Source: Nocardioides sp. T2.26MG-1 (GTDB lineage: Bacteria > Actinomycetota > Actinomycetes > Propionibacteriales > Nocardioidaceae). From it: 64,000 nucleotides of DNA. Numbering within the stretch: the first letter of the stretch is position 1; every line of letters begins with the position of its first letter. A model generated the notes under the pieces. It worked only from the letters and a program-made list of their open reading frames with translations. It did not search any database and had not been told where the DNA came from. Of the stretch, positions 1 through 9,054 are shown one piece after another. The translations under genes were made by a program, and so were the position numbers. The stretch spans positions 124,001 through 188,000 of the forward strand of contig NZ_CATNLZ010000023.1 in the NCBI RefSeq assembly GCF_950101795.1, given 5' to 3'.

Positions 1-475
1 CCAGCTTGAGGTAGGGCAGCACCCGGCGGGCGGCGTAGAACTCCGCCCAGGTGTCGGCGGGCCGGTTGGGCATCGGCAGCCGGCCGATGAATCCGTCGCG
101 GTCGAGGCCGTACGTCGGGGCGCCGGCCGCGTGGGTGACGGCGAGCGCCCGGCCCAGCGCCGTGGCGGCGTCGACGGAGTTCTTGCCGGGCTCGACCCAG
201 CGGATGATCAGGCACTCGTGGTCGGCGCCGAGCACCTCGGGCACGTGGACGCCGCCGTCGGGGGTGACCTCGTCGAGCCAGCGCAGTCCGGCCGCCTCCT
301 CGGCGAAGAAGCCGTCCGGGGCGTGCGGCAGCGTCTTCATCAGCGCGGTGGTGCCGTCGCTGAGCCGCAGCCGGGTGGCGGTCGAGATGTCGCCGCCGGC
401 GACCGGGGCCGTGGCCACCACCGCGGCGCCGAGGAGCTCCTCGGCGCGACGCGCGACCAGCGGCTGGCGGGTCAC
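1..475 (-). CDS. Fructosamine/ribulosamine kinase family protein (3' end cut by window)
   Basis: Only the first 158 or so residues lie in the window. Translating the minus strand gives an aminoglycoside-kinase-like fold start, with a conserved lysine in ALMKTLPHAPDG followed by FFAEEAAGLRWL. The stretch around residues 120-155 contains THAAGAPTYG, DGFIGRLPMPN and WAEFYAARRVLP, typical of the fructosamine-3-kinase family (PF03881). Members phosphorylate sugars attached to protein amines so that the adduct falls off; bacterial members usually prefer ribulosamine or erythrulosamine. The GTG start overlaps the stop of the upstream phosphatase gene as GTGA, so the two are translationally coupled. 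The catalytic loop would lie beyond the edge and cannot be checked. Confidence 0.85.
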   Translation of the reverse strand, partial: MTRQPLVARRAEELLGAAVVATAPVAGGDISTATRLRLSDGTTALMKTLPHAPDGFFAEEAAGLRWLDEVTPDGGVHVPEVLGADHECLIIRWVEPGKNSVDAATALGRALAVTHAAGAPTYGLDRDGFIGRLPMPNRPADTWAEFYAARRVLPYLKL

Positions 476-1011
476 GAGGCCTGCCCGGTCCCGCTGATTG
501 ACCCGCCGTCGACCCAAGGGCGCTCGCGCTCCAAGGAGTCGACCAGCGATCTCGCCGTACGCTCGACCATCGCGAGGACCTCCTCGAATCCGGAGTCCCC
601 ACCGTAGTACGGGTCCGGTACGTCGCTCCCCGGATCGACCGGGTCGAGGTCGCGGAACAGCCGGACCCGGTCGGCGGCGCCGCCCGACTCGAGCACGTCG
701 GCGAGGTTCTGGGCGTCCATCGCGAGCACCAGGTCGAAGCCCTCGCCGGCCCCGTCCGCCGCCCACTGCCGGGCCCGGTGGCGGGTGGCGTCGTACCCGG
801 CGGCGGTGAGCGTCGCCGCGGCCCGGCGGTCCATCGGGTCGCCCACGTGCCAGCCGCCGGTGCCGGAGCTGGCGACCTCGACCCGGTCGGCGAGGCCGGC
901 GTCGGCGACCCGCTCGGTGAGGACGACGGCCGCCATCGGCGAGCGGCAGATGTTGCCGAGGCAGACGACCGCGATCCGGTACCGCCCGGGAGTGCGCGCC
1001 GGGGGCAGCAC
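472..1011 (-). CDS. Low-molecular-weight protein-tyrosine-phosphatase family
   Basis: The protein has the full LMW-PTP active site: CLGNICRSP, with Cys17, Arg23 and Ser24 counted from the chosen start, and the general-acid loop DPYYGG in its C-terminal third. At about 179 residues it is normal to slightly long for the family. I chose the GTG at 1011 because AGGAGG sits nine bases before it; a longer frame from 1035 would overlap the preceding gene by 20 bases. It is the middle gene of a leftward operon and overlaps the kinase by GTGA. LMW-PTP relatives beside fructosamine-type kinases have been proposed to work on phosphorylated ribulosamines rather than phosphotyrosine, so the substrate is open. 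Confidence 0.9.
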   Translation of the reverse strand: MLPPARTPGRYRIAVVCLGNICRSPMAAVVLTERVADAGLADRVEVASSGTGGWHVGDPMDRRAAATLTAAGYDATRHRARQWAADGAGEGFDLVLAMDAQNLADVLESGGAADRVRLFRDLDPVDPGSDVPDPYYGGDSGFEEVLAMVERTARSLVDSLERERPWVDGGSISGTGQAS

Positions 1012-1015
1012 CGGG

Positions 1016-1423
1016 TCAGCCCTCCTGGGCGTCACCGAGGAGCAGGCCCACGATCCAGGTGACGACCGTGATCACGATCGCGCCGCCGACCGCGGTCCAG
1101 AAGCCGTCGACGAAGAAGTCGATGTCGAACAGCCCGGCCAGCCACTCGGTGAACAGCAGCATCAGCGCGTTGATCAGCAGCAGGAACAGGCCGAGCGTGA
1201 TGATGATGAACGGGATCGAGAGGAACTTCAGCACCGGGCTGACGAACGAGTTCACCACGCCGAGGATCAGGGCCACGAACACCAGCGGCCAGATCTTGTC
1301 CGAGACCTCGTCCCAGCCGGACGTCGCGCCACCGTGGAAGCCGATCCCGTCGAAGAGCTGGCACGCGACGGCCAGCGCGACGGCGTTGGTGAGCAGCCAG
1401 CCGGCGAACTTGAAGAGACCCAC
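1016..1423 (-). CDS. Phage holin family / YvlD-like membrane protein
   Basis: This 135-residue hydrophobic protein has about four membrane segments (near residues 5-22, 45-65, 70-92 and 112-130) and motifs such as GVVNSFVSPVLKFLSIPF and LGLFLLLINALML, characteristic of PF04020 (phage-holin-4 superfamily / YvlD). No prophage surrounds it, and such proteins are common chromosomal membrane proteins of unknown role. The GTG start is preceded at six bases by TAGGAT (1430-1435, minus strand), suggesting a leaderless transcript. It heads the operon with the phosphatase and kinase. Confidence 0.8.
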   Translation of the reverse strand: MGLFKFAGWLLTNAVALAVACQLFDGIGFHGGATSGWDEVSDKIWPLVFVALILGVVNSFVSPVLKFLSIPFIIITLGLFLLLINALMLLFTEWLAGLFDIDFFVDGFWTAVGGAIVITVVTWIVGLLLGDAQEG

Positions 1424-1463
1424 GCCGCGATCCTAGGGCCCTGGAGCGCCCGGAGGCAGCCTC

Positions 1464-2141
1464 CTAGAGGCCGAGGGCCTCGAGGATCGAGGTCTCGGCG
1501 TCGGCCAGGTGCCGGGCGAGGAACACCGAGGCGCCGTCGACGTCGCCGCGCTCGAGCAGCATCACCAGCGCGGTGTGGCTGTCGGCCTGGTCGTGGGCGT
1601 TGCGGCGGATCCGGTCCACCTGGGCGAGCGCCAGCTTGAGCTCGACCATCAGGCTCTCGGCCATCGCGACCAGCCGCGGCGAGTCGGTGAGACCGACCAG
1701 CGAGACGTGGAAGGCCAGGTGCCGCTCGTTGAGCTCCTGGTACGACGCCCCGGCGTGCACCGCCCTCGTGTAGTGCACCAGCGAGGTGCGCACGTCGTCG
1801 CGCAGCCGGTCGCCGGCGTCGGGCCACCGGCGTACCCCCGATCCCTCGAGCACCAGCCGGGCCCGGCAGATGTCGCGCACCGAGTCGGGGTCGGGGCTGG
1901 TCACGCTAACGCCGCGGTTGGGCTCGCGGGTGGCCAGGCCTTCGGCGACGAGCACGGTGAGGGCCTCGCGGACCGTGGGCCGGGAGACGCCGAGCGAGGA
2001 GGCCAGCGCCACCTCGCGCAGCGGGGTGCCGGACTCGAGCTCGCCGTCGAAGACCGCCCGGCGCAGCTCGTCTGCGACCCGGTCGACCGTCGAGGACAGG
2101 TCGAGGCGGAGGGAGTCGAAACGGCCGACGGGCCCGGTCAT
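1464..2141 (-). CDS. GntR family transcriptional regulator, FCD (FadR) subfamily
   Basis: The N-terminal winged helix (about residues 15-80) contains LREVALASSLGVSRPTVREA and GVSVTSPD. The C-terminal half is an all-helical FCD ligand domain with the metal-type histidines ELNERHLAFH, DSHTALVMLLERGD and FLARHLADAE. Such regulators usually repress a neighbouring catabolic gene until a small carboxylate or amino acid binds. I chose the ATG at 2141 because CACAAT lies seven bases upstream, a leaderless arrangement; ATG 2150 is possible. A longer frame to 2246 would run through the operator and is unlikely. It is divergent from the dimethylargininase-like gene. Confidence 0.9.
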   Translation of the reverse strand: MTGPVGRFDSLRLDLSSTVDRVADELRRAVFDGELESGTPLREVALASSLGVSRPTVREALTVLVAEGLATREPNRGVSVTSPDPDSVRDICRARLVLEGSGVRRWPDAGDRLRDDVRTSLVHYTRAVHAGASYQELNERHLAFHVSLVGLTDSPRLVAMAESLMVELKLALAQVDRIRRNAHDQADSHTALVMLLERGDVDGASVFLARHLADAETSILEALGL

Positions 2142-2232
2142 GGCCGCCATTGTGCCCTGCGGCGTCGGCCGCCCGTCGCCGGTCCGGGCTTGCGTACCGG
2201 GCTCGGGACCTTCAGACTGGGCCGCTCGTGTC

Positions 2233-2249
2233 AGATTGTCTGACAATCT
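2233..2249. promoter_or_regulatory. FadR-type GntR operator
   Basis: AGATTGTCTGACAATCT is a palindrome with perfect 8-base arms around one central base. Its core TTGTCTGACAA fits TNGTNNNACNA, the consensus for FadR-subfamily GntR proteins. It lies between the GntR gene and the hydrolase gene, 39 bases before the latter's start, where a bound repressor would block the rightward promoter. Confidence 0.75.
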
Positions 2250-2287
2250 CAGGACCTAGGTCACTGGACAGGCCGAAGGAGGGACCC

Positions 2288-3193
2288 ATGGACCGGACTG
2301 CCACACGCCTCGGCTGGGGACGCCGCTACGTCATGGTCGAGCCGACGCACTTCCGCGTCGACTACCGCATCAACCCGTTCATGGACCCCGCCGACCAGCC
2401 CGACCCGGCGCGCGCGATCGCGCAGTGGCGCGAGCTGGTGGCCACGATCGAGCGGCTGGGTGGCACCGTCGAGGTGGTGCCGCAGCGGCCGGACGCCCCC
2501 GACATGGTCTACGCGATGAACCTCGGGCTCGGGCTGGTCCGCCCCGACGGCACGGAGCACGTGGTGATGTCGCACATGCGCTACCCGCAGCGGCGGATGG
2601 AGACCGGCAGCGCGCAGCAGTGGTTCGCCGGGCGCGGGTTCGCGACGTCGTACGTCGGCCGCGACGGCGTCGGCGCGCACCTCGAGGCCGGCGACGCGTT
2701 CGCGTTCGGCGACGCGCTGGTCGTCGGCTACGGACCGCGCACGGAGGAGCTCGCGCTCAAGCACCTGGCCGCCGACCTGGGCGTGCGGGTGCGCGGGCTG
2801 CGGATCACCCACCCGGGGATGTACCACCTCGACCTCGCGTTCTGCCCGCTCGACGAGCGCCGGGCGCTGGTCTGCCCGGCCGCCCTCGACGACGCGTCGG
2901 CCGCCGCGCTGCTCGCCCTGGTGCCCGAGCCGCTGGTGCTCACCGAGGAGGAGGCGCTCACGACGTTCTGCGCCAACTCGATCCTGGTCGGCTCGACGGT
3001 CGTGATGCCGGCCTGTCCCGACCGGGTGCGCGCGCAGCTGGAGGAGTGGGGCTTCGAGGTGGTCGTCGTCGACGTCTCGGAGTTCCACAAGGGCGGCGGG
3101 TCGGTGCGCTGCCTGACCAACCCCGTCGACGTGCGGATCGGCCGCGACCTGCCGTCCGTGCCCGGCGGTGAGGTGCTGCTGCCGCCGGAGTGA
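2288..3193 (+). CDS. Dimethylargininase / amidinotransferase-like hydrolase
   Basis: This 301-residue guanidino-modifying enzyme of the pentein fold carries the expected catalytic set: a Glu near 133 in HLEAGDAF, His180 in MYHLDLAF and the nucleophile Cys275 in GGGSVRCLTNP. Length and motifs match dimethylarginine dimethylaminohydrolase-like proteins, which release citrulline from methylated arginine, or arginine-deiminase-type relatives. The ATG follows GGAGG at a good distance. The divergent GntR regulator and the palindrome between them suggest substrate-induced expression, probably for use of arginine-related compounds as nitrogen. The exact substrate cannot be read from sequence. Confidence 0.8.
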   Translation: MDRTATRLGWGRRYVMVEPTHFRVDYRINPFMDPADQPDPARAIAQWRELVATIERLGGTVEVVPQRPDAPDMVYAMNLGLGLVRPDGTEHVVMSHMRYPQRRMETGSAQQWFAGRGFATSYVGRDGVGAHLEAGDAFAFGDALVVGYGPRTEELALKHLAADLGVRVRGLRITHPGMYHLDLAFCPLDERRALVCPAALDDASAAALLALVPEPLVLTEEEALTTFCANSILVGSTVVMPACPDRVRAQLEEWGFEVVVVDVSEFHKGGGSVRCLTNPVDVRIGRDLPSVPGGEVLLPPE

Positions 3194-3207
3194 GGTGGCT
3201 CCGACGT

Positions 3208-3223
3208 CCCCGGATCACCGGGG
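3208..3223. terminator. Small hairpin after the hydrolase gene
   Basis: CCCCGG-ATCA-CCGGGG forms a perfect six-base stem with a four-base loop just after the stop codon. There is no T-run, so termination is plausible but not certain. Confidence 0.4.
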
Positions 3224-3259
3224 AATCGGGACCAGCCTCCGCTCGCTAGCCTCGGCCCC

Positions 3260-3805
3260 ATGTTCCCGGTCGGCGGCGTGGAGGTGATGCTGCTCCTCGT
3301 GGTGGCGTCGGGGGCGGTCTGCCTGCTGCTCACGCTGGCGCTGCAGCGGCGGCTGGGCTGGGTCTCGGCGGCCGCGTTCGGTGGGCTGTTCTGGTCGGTG
3401 GCGGTGATCGCGTCGATCACGCTGATCCCGGCCAACGGCGCCCCCGGGATCGTCCCCGCCGAGGGCCGGCTGACCACGTGCTCCTGGGACATCGGCGGGC
3501 CCGCGCCCGACGGGTTCTGGATCTTCTCCGGCGGGCAGCGGCTGCTGAACACCGCCGTGTTCGTGCCGCCCGGTGCGCTGCTCGTGCTGGCCGCGGCGCG
3601 CTGGCGGGCGGCGTGGGTGCTGGTGCCGCTGGGCCTCGTGCTGCTCGCCGGCTACTCGGCCGGCATCGAGGCGACCCAGCTGGCGCTGGCCCGGCTGGAC
3701 CGGGCCTGCGACGTCACCGACGTCGTGGACAACACGATCGGGGCGGTGATCGGGGCCGGGCTGGGGATCGTTCTGGCGGCCCTGCTCCGGCCCTGGCGGC
3801 GCTGA
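3260..3805 (+). CDS. VanZ family membrane protein
   Basis: This 181-residue protein has about four membrane segments. The VanZ signature is visible: [16 protein letters not shown] in the middle, then [17 protein letters not shown] and [16 protein letters not shown] at the end, giving the family pattern N-F-P-G, E-Q, R-D-D and N-G. VanZ was named for low-level teicoplanin resistance, but most homologues have no known function. TAGCCT sits seven bases before the ATG, pointing to a leaderless mRNA. No resistance genes lie nearby. Confidence 0.85.
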   Translation: MFPVGGVEVMLLLVVASGAVCLLLTLALQRRLGWVSAAAFGGLFWSVAVIASITLIPANGAPGIVPAEGRLTTCSWDIGGPAPDGFWIFSGGQRLLNTAVFVPPGALLVLAAARWRAAWVLVPLGLVLLAGYSAGIEATQLALARLDRACDVTDVVDNTIGAVIGAGLGIVLAALLRPWRR

Positions 3806-3819
3806 CTAGGGTGGCCGCC

Positions 3820-4887
3820 ATGACCAGCCCCCAGCCCCGGCGCAACGTCGCGGAGATCCCGCCGTACGTCGCCGGCAAGCCGCCGACGGTCCGACCCGGG
3901 ATGACGTCGTACAAGCTGTCGAGCAACGAGAACCCCTACCCGCCGCTGCCGGGCGTGATCGAGGCCGTGCAGGCCGGGGTCGCGGCGATGAACCGCTACC
4001 CCGACATGGGCAGCACCGCGCTGTACGCCGCGCTCGCGGACACCTTCGACGTGCCGGCCGACCACCTGTCGGTCGCGACCGGGTCGGTGGGCCTGATCTA
4101 CCAGCTGGTGCAGGCGTTCTGCGACCCGGGCGACGAGGTCGTGTTCGCCTGGCGCTCGTTCGAGGCCTACCCGATCGCCGTGGCCGCCGCGGCCGCGACG
4201 GCGGTCAAGGTCCCGGTGCTCGCGGACGGTCGCCACGACCTGGACGCGATGGCGGCCGCGGTCACCGACCGCACCAAGGTCGTGCTCGTCTGCACGCCCA
4301 ACAACCCGACCGGCCCGGCGGTCACCCAGGCCGAGCTCGACGCCTTCCTCGCGAAGGTCCCCCCGCGCGTGCTCGTCGTCGTCGACGAGGCCTACCTGGA
4401 GTTCGTGCGGATGGCCGACCCCGTGGACGGCCTGGCGACGTACCGCGACCACGACAACGTCGTGCTCACCCGGACGTTCTCCAAGGCCTACGGCCTGGCG
4501 GGCTTCCGGGTCGGGTACGCCGTCGCGCCGGCGCCCATCGCCGCGGCCCTGCGCGCGGTCTCGCTGCCGTTCGGCGTCTCGACCGTCGCCCAGGCCGCCG
4601 CGATCGCGTCGCTGGAGCGGCGAGCCGAGCTGCTCGAGCGCGTCGACGCGCTGGTCGCCGAGCGCACCCGCGTCGTGGCCGGACTGCGCGAGGCGGGCTG
4701 GAACCTGCCCGACGCCCAGGGCAACTTCGTGTGGTTCGAGCTCGGTGAGCGCACCGCGGAGTTCGCCGCCGCGGCCGACGAGGCCGGCATCGTGGTGCGC
4801 CCGTTCGCCGGCGAGGGCGCCCGGGTCTCCATCGGCGAGACCGAGGCCAACGACCGGCTGGTTCAGGTCGCCGCTGCCTTCTCCTGA
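3820..4887 (+). CDS. hisC: Histidinol-phosphate / aromatic aminotransferase
   Basis: A 355-residue fold-type I PLP aminotransferase. Visible hallmarks are [11 protein letters not shown] near the N-terminus, [11 protein letters not shown], the conserved VVDEAYLEF and the PLP lysine (about residue 222) in [15 protein letters not shown]. Length and motifs fit HisC; actinobacteria often carry a second copy that acts on phenylalanine (Pat), and with no other his gene nearby this could be that one. TAGGGT lies seven bases before the ATG (leaderless). Its last 25 bases overlap the end of the convergent MFS gene. Confidence 0.85.
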   Translation: MTSPQPRRNVAEIPPYVAGKPPTVRPGMTSYKLSSNENPYPPLPGVIEAVQAGVAAMNRYPDMGSTALYAALADTFDVPADHLSVATGSVGLIYQLVQAFCDPGDEVVFAWRSFEAYPIAVAAAAATAVKVPVLADGRHDLDAMAAAVTDRTKVVLVCTPNNPTGPAVTQAELDAFLAKVPPRVLVVVDEAYLEFVRMADPVDGLATYRDHDNVVLTRTFSKAYGLAGFRVGYAVAPAPIAAALRAVSLPFGVSTVAQAAAIASLERRAELLERVDALVAERTRVVAGLREAGWNLPDAQGNFVWFELGERTAEFAAAADEAGIVVRPFAGEGARVSIGETEANDRLVQVAAAFS

Positions 4888-6119
4888 TCGACGACGCTGA
4901 CCGGGCGCCGGATGTCGATCTCGCGCCACCGCGGGTCGACGGCCGGCAGCATCGTCACCAGCAGATACGCCGCTCCCACGGCCAGCATCGTCACCGGCAG
5001 CCCGGCCCCGGTGACGAGCAGGCCGCCGAGCACGCCGCCCAGGGGGATCAGCGAGAAGCACATGGCGGTCGTGAGCGACGAGACGCGGCCGACCAGGTGG
5101 GTCGGGATCCGCTCGAAGATCACCGCGCCCAGCACGGGGTTGATGAAGCCGGCCGCGAAGCCGCTGGTGGCCACGACGAGCACGACCGTCCAGAGCGGGC
5201 TGTCGAACGCGAACACGGCGTACCGCGGCGCCCCGCAGATGAGGAAGGCCACGAGGTAGGTGCGGTAGCGCGACAGCCCCGAGGCCCAGGTCGCCGCGCA
5301 CACCGAGCCGAGCGCCGAGGAGCCCGAGAACACCGCGAACACCAGGCCGATCGACCCCGCGCCCCGCCCGGCGTCGACGGCCCAGACCGGGATCAGCACC
5401 GTGGAGTACGCCGCGTCGATCAGGTTGGTCAGCGCCACCATGACCGTGATGCCGAGCAGCACCCGGTCGCCGCGCAGGAAGTCCCAGCCCTCCCGCAGCT
5501 GGTGGCGGTAGCCGCCGGCCTCAACCTCCGGCTCGGGCGCCGCCACGGCCAGGGAGCTCGTCGACCACAGCAGCACGAGCGCCGAGACGCCGAAGCTCGC
5601 GGCGTCGATGACGAGGGCGTTGGTGGCGCCGAGCGCCGCGACCAGCACGCCGGCGAGCGCGGCGCCGAGCATCGAGGACGTGCGCTCGACGGTGCCGGCC
5701 AGGCCGGTGACCCGCTCCATCGGCACGCGGGCGTGCTCGACGATCACCGGCACCAGGGCGTGCTTGGCCGCGTCACCGGGGCCGCGCAGGCCGCCCGCGA
5801 GCGCCACCAGCCCGAGCAGCGCGGGGAACGAGAGCACCCCGGCCTCGTGCAGGACCGGGATCGCCCCGACCACGACGAGGCTGCCGAGGTCGCAGCCGAC
5901 GCTGACCCGCCGGGCGCCGAGCCGGTCGATCACCGGGCCGCCGAGCACCTTGAGCAGCACCATCGGCAGCGCCTCGCAGAGCGCGACCAGGCCGGTCTTG
6001 GTCGCCGACCCCGTGGTGGTCAGCACCAGGAACGGCAGCGCGATCATCGACACGCGGGTGCCGGTGAGCGAGACCGCCTCGGCGGTCAGCCAGCCGTAGA
6101 GCGGGCGGCGGCCGGTCAC
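4863..6119 (-). CDS. MFS transporter
   Basis: A 418-residue protein with about twelve membrane segments and the MFS loop features [17 protein letters not shown] and [19 protein letters not shown], the latter typical of macrolide-efflux-like (MefA/NreC-type) MFS proteins. The GTG at 6119 overlaps the ArsR stop as GTGA, so regulator and pump form a two-gene unit. Membership suggests export of a drug or small molecule, and the partner regulator suggests induction by the exported compound. The substrate is unknown. Confidence 0.85.
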   Translation of the reverse strand: MTGRRPLYGWLTAEAVSLTGTRVSMIALPFLVLTTTGSATKTGLVALCEALPMVLLKVLGGPVIDRLGARRVSVGCDLGSLVVVGAIPVLHEAGVLSFPALLGLVALAGGLRGPGDAAKHALVPVIVEHARVPMERVTGLAGTVERTSSMLGAALAGVLVAALGATNALVIDAASFGVSALVLLWSTSSLAVAAPEPEVEAGGYRHQLREGWDFLRGDRVLLGITVMVALTNLIDAAYSTVLIPVWAVDAGRGAGSIGLVFAVFSGSSALGSVCAATWASGLSRYRTYLVAFLICGAPRYAVFAFDSPLWTVVLVVATSGFAAGFINPVLGAVIFERIPTHLVGRVSSLTTAMCFSLIPLGGVLGGLLVTGAGLPVTMLAVGAAYLLVTMLPAVDPRWREIDIRRPVSVVDQEKAAAT

Positions 6120-6682
6120 GACCCCGAGACCTTGCCGGGGTAGGGGAAGGCGGACACCTGCACGACGTACGGCGCGGCCGCGTCGTCGTCCTCCTCCTCG
6201 ACCGTGTCCATCTCCGACATCAGGTGGTCGACCAGTCGCTGGGCCCGGGCGGGCGTCAGCCGCAGCACCCAGTCGGAGTAGGTCGTGGTGGGCCGCCACT
6301 CCTCCGGCAGCGTCGGCAGCTCCTCGACCGAGCGCTGGAGCCGCTCGGTCATCACGACCACGACCGACTGGAGGTAGGAGTCCATCGTGTCGCGCTCCTC
6401 GGGCGTGCTCCCGCTGGCGGTGTCGGTGGTCGTGTAGCGGTGCGCCGCGCGCCACCAGCGGTCGCGGCCGTTGCCGCGCTCGGTGTCCTCCACGACGAAG
6501 CCGCGCTGGGCCAGCTGGCGCAGGTGGTACGACGTCGCGCCGGTGTTGAGACCCAGCCGGACCGCGAGCGTGGTCGCCGTCGCGGGGCCGTCGATGCGCA
6601 GCAGGCCGAGCATCCGCACCCGCACCGGGTGGGTGAGCGCCTTGAGCTGCTCGGGGGTCGGGGTGATCGAGGTGAGGTCCAC
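6116..6682 (-). CDS. ArsR-like winged-helix transcriptional regulator
   Basis: A 188-residue protein whose first 75 residues form an ArsR-type HTH: LKALTHPVRVRMLGLLRID followed by AVRLGLNTGATSYHLRQLAQ and GFVVEDTERG. No metal-binding cysteine pair is visible, so it is not a classic metal sensor. The C-terminal half carries an acidic tail (EEEDDDAAAP). It is co-transcribed with the downstream MFS pump. The GTG start lies six bases after TAGCCT, again leaderless, and an inverted repeat 32 bases upstream may be its own operator. Confidence 0.85.
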   Translation of the reverse strand: MDLTSITPTPEQLKALTHPVRVRMLGLLRIDGPATATTLAVRLGLNTGATSYHLRQLAQRGFVVEDTERGNGRDRWWRAAHRYTTTDTASGSTPEERDTMDSYLQSVVVVMTERLQRSVEELPTLPEEWRPTTTYSDWVLRLTPARAQRLVDHLMSEMDTVEEEDDDAAAPYVVQVSAFPYPGKVSGS

Positions 6683-6713
6683 CCCCTCAGGCTAGGACTG
6701 CACATATCCATTT

Positions 6714-6729
6714 GCAAACAATTCTTTGC
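6714..6729. promoter_or_regulatory. Inverted repeat upstream of ArsR-MFS unit
   Basis: GCAAA-CAATTC-TTTGC has perfect five-base arms in an AT-rich pocket that contrasts with the GC-rich surroundings. It lies between the ArsR gene and the divergent GH3 gene, a natural position for autoregulation and possible control of both. Confidence 0.5.
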
Positions 6730-6783
6730 AGTGATCGCGGGGTGCCTCTCCCGCCCGTCGCCCGCGGTCGGTACCGTCCCCGC

Positions 6784-7974
6784 GTGCTCTCTCGGTCCCG
6801 CCTCGTCCTGCTCGCCCTCGCCGCCGTCCTCGTCCTCGGGCTCCCCGTCTCCGCCGCCGGCTCCGCCCACGCGCCGGTGGCGCCGACCCGCCACCCGATG
6901 GACCAGCCCCGCACGGAGCACCGGATGGAGCGCACCCCGCGGAGCGTGCTGGCCCAGATGAGCCTGGCCCAGCGCGTCGGTCAGCTGTTCATGGTCGGGA
7001 CCCCCGCCGACCGGGTCGACCGCGCCGCCCGCGCCCAGGTCCGCCGCCACCACGTGGGCAACGTGATGCTGACCGGCCGCAGCTACGGCGGGGTCCGCGA
7101 GCCGGCCCGGGTCTCCCGGGCGATTCGCGCCGAGGTCGGCCCCGACTCGACCGACGGCGTCCGCCTCTTCGTCGCCACCGACCAGGAGGGCGGCCAGGTC
7201 CGGGTGCTCCAGGGCCGCGGCTTCTCCGACATCCCCACGGCCCTGGTGCAGGGCACGTGGGAGCCGAGCCGGCTGCGCCGCGCCGCCACCACCTGGGCCG
7301 GGCAGCTGCGCCGAGCGGGCGTCAACGTCAACCTCGCGCCGGTGATGGACACCGTCCCGAGCCAGCGCGCCGCGCGGCACAACCCGCCGATCGGGCGCTA
7401 CGACCGCGAGTTCGGGTACTCGACCAGGGTCGTCGCCCGGCACGGGGTCGCGTTCCTGCGCGGGATGGCCGACGGCCGCGTCGTACCCGCCGTCAAGCAC
7501 TTCCCCGGCCTGGGCCGGGTCCGCGCCAACACCGACACCACCGCCGGGGTCACCGACCACGTGACCACCCGCCACGATCCCTACCTCGCGCCGTTCGCGG
7601 CGGCCGTCGATGCCGGTGCGCCGTTCGTGATGATGTCCACCGCGATCTACGAGCACCTCGACCCGAAGCGGCCGGCCGCGTTCTCGCCGTTCGTGGTCCA
7701 GACGATGCTGCGCGGTGACCTCGGGTTCCGCGGCGTGGTGATCTCCGACGACCTGGCCCGCGCCCGGCAGGTCGCGCGCTTCACGCCCGCCGCCCGCGCG
7801 CTGAGGTTCATCGGCGCCGGCGGCGACGTCGTGCTGGCGGTCGACCCAGACCCGGTGCCCGCGATGGTCGCTGCGGTCCTCGACCGGGCGCGCACGAGCG
7901 ACCCGTTCCGGGCCAAGGTCGATGCGGCGGCGCTGCGGGTGCTGCGGGCCAAGCAGGCGCACGGCCTGCTCTGA
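6784..7974 (+). CDS. Secreted glycoside hydrolase family 3 protein (NagZ-like)
   Basis: A 396-residue protein with an N-terminal signal peptide (RLVLLALAAVLVLGLPVSAA, cleavage near ASA/SAHA) followed by a GH3 N-domain. Markers are GNVMLTGRSYGG, TDQEGGQVRVLQG, the KHFPG motif in KHFPGLGRVRANTDTTAG and the nucleophile region VVISDDLARA. The histidine dyad loop of true NagZ enzymes (KHFPGHGD-type) is altered, so activity on GlcNAc-muropeptides is likely but not assured. I chose GTG 6784 because TACCGT sits six bases upstream and the signal peptide starts there. It is separate from the cytoplasmic GH3 at 43785. Confidence 0.8.
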   Translation: MLSRSRLVLLALAAVLVLGLPVSAAGSAHAPVAPTRHPMDQPRTEHRMERTPRSVLAQMSLAQRVGQLFMVGTPADRVDRAARAQVRRHHVGNVMLTGRSYGGVREPARVSRAIRAEVGPDSTDGVRLFVATDQEGGQVRVLQGRGFSDIPTALVQGTWEPSRLRRAATTWAGQLRRAGVNVNLAPVMDTVPSQRAARHNPPIGRYDREFGYSTRVVARHGVAFLRGMADGRVVPAVKHFPGLGRVRANTDTTAGVTDHVTTRHDPYLAPFAAAVDAGAPFVMMSTAIYEHLDPKRPAAFSPFVVQTMLRGDLGFRGVVISDDLARARQVARFTPAARALRFIGAGGDVVLAVDPDPVPAMVAAVLDRARTSDPFRAKVDAAALRVLRAKQAHGLL

Positions 7975-8026
7975 CGGCCCGTCGCAGGGGGCGGAGCAGG
8001 CTTCCGGGTGGTGGTTCAATCCCCGC

Positions 8027-9007
8027 ATGACCACCGCCCGCACCGTCCCGGTGACCACCGAGATGGACGGCGACGAGCTCGACGCCGAGGACGCGTGGCG
8101 CGTCGCCCGGCGGCACGGCCTGGTCCGGATCCTCGTGGGATCGTTCGTGCGGTTCCGGTACGGCGACGGCTTCACGAGCAGCCGGGCGCTCGCGCTCCAG
8201 GCGAGCCTGGCGGTCATCCCGATGCTGCTGGCGCTCACCGGCCTCGCCGCCGACATCGACCGGGAGCGTCCCGCCCGGGTCGTGGCGTCCACGATCCAGC
8301 AGATCTCGCCGAGCCAGGGCAGCAAGGACGCGCTGGGATCGGCCGTGGTCGGCTCGGACTCGAGCGAGGAGGCCGGCGAGATCGCGCTCGTGGTGGGCCT
8401 GCTGCTGTCCGTGGTCTCGATGACGACCGCGATGGCCCAGGTGGAGCGCGGCGCGAACCGCATCTACGGCATCCGGCGGGACCGGCCGGCTCGGGCGAAG
8501 TACGGCCGCGCGACCGTGCTGACGGCGGTGCTGGCACTACCGGTCGGGGCGGGCTTCCTGCTGCTGGTGGCGGGTGGTGCCTTCGCCGACGCGATGGCCG
8601 ACCAGTACGGCTGGTCGGCCCGTGCGGTCACGGCGTGGCAGGTCGCCCGGTGGCCGGTCGGCACCGTGCTGCTGGTCTTCTCGATCGCCGTGCTGCTCGA
8701 CCACGCTCCCCGCCGCCGGCAGCCGGCCCTCTCGTGGCTCGCCCTCGGTTCGGGGATCGCCGTCGTGCTGACCATGCTCGCGACCGCGGGCCTCGCCGCC
8801 TACGTGCACGTCAGCTCGTCCTTCGGCACCACCTACGGCCCGCTCGCGGGGATCGTCGCCCTGCTGCTGTGGTCGCTGATGTCGGCGGTGTCCCTGTTCT
8901 ACGGCGTCGCGGTGTGCGCGCAGCTCGAGGCGGTCCGATCCGGCGACCCGGCGCCGACGTACGACGACCCGGGCCGGCCGCACGGTCGCGCCGTGACGGA
9001 CACCTGA
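8027..9007 (+). CDS. YihY/BrkB family inner membrane protein
   Basis: A 326-residue protein with about six membrane segments and the YihY/UPF0761 pattern: an amphipathic N-terminus, FTSSRALALQASLAVIPMLL, MAQVERGANRIYGI and a final GIVALLLWSLMSAVSLFYG. Older names (BrkB, ribonuclease BN) are not supported biochemically, and its function remains unknown. TTCAAT lies six bases before ATG 8027. It stands alone between the GH3 and glutathione-transferase-like genes. Confidence 0.85.
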   Translation: MTTARTVPVTTEMDGDELDAEDAWRVARRHGLVRILVGSFVRFRYGDGFTSSRALALQASLAVIPMLLALTGLAADIDRERPARVVASTIQQISPSQGSKDALGSAVVGSDSSEEAGEIALVVGLLLSVVSMTTAMAQVERGANRIYGIRRDRPARAKYGRATVLTAVLALPVGAGFLLLVAGGAFADAMADQYGWSARAVTAWQVARWPVGTVLLVFSIAVLLDHAPRRRQPALSWLALGSGIAVVLTMLATAGLAAYVHVSSSFGTTYGPLAGIVALLLWSLMSAVSLFYGVAVCAQLEAVRSGDPAPTYDDPGRPHGRAVTDT

Positions 9008-9054
9008 ACCACGGCGTGGGCGTCCGGGTTGGGTGCCCTTCCTAGGGTGGAGTG

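Noticed and set aside
1016..1423. Prophage holin
   Set aside because: The family name suggests phage, but there is no phage gene nearby and the gene is in an operon with housekeeping-type enzymes.
1464..2246. Longer GntR start at 2246
   Set aside because: It would place coding sequence across the operator palindrome and add an unconserved Gly/Thr-rich head. The leaderless start at 2141 fits better.
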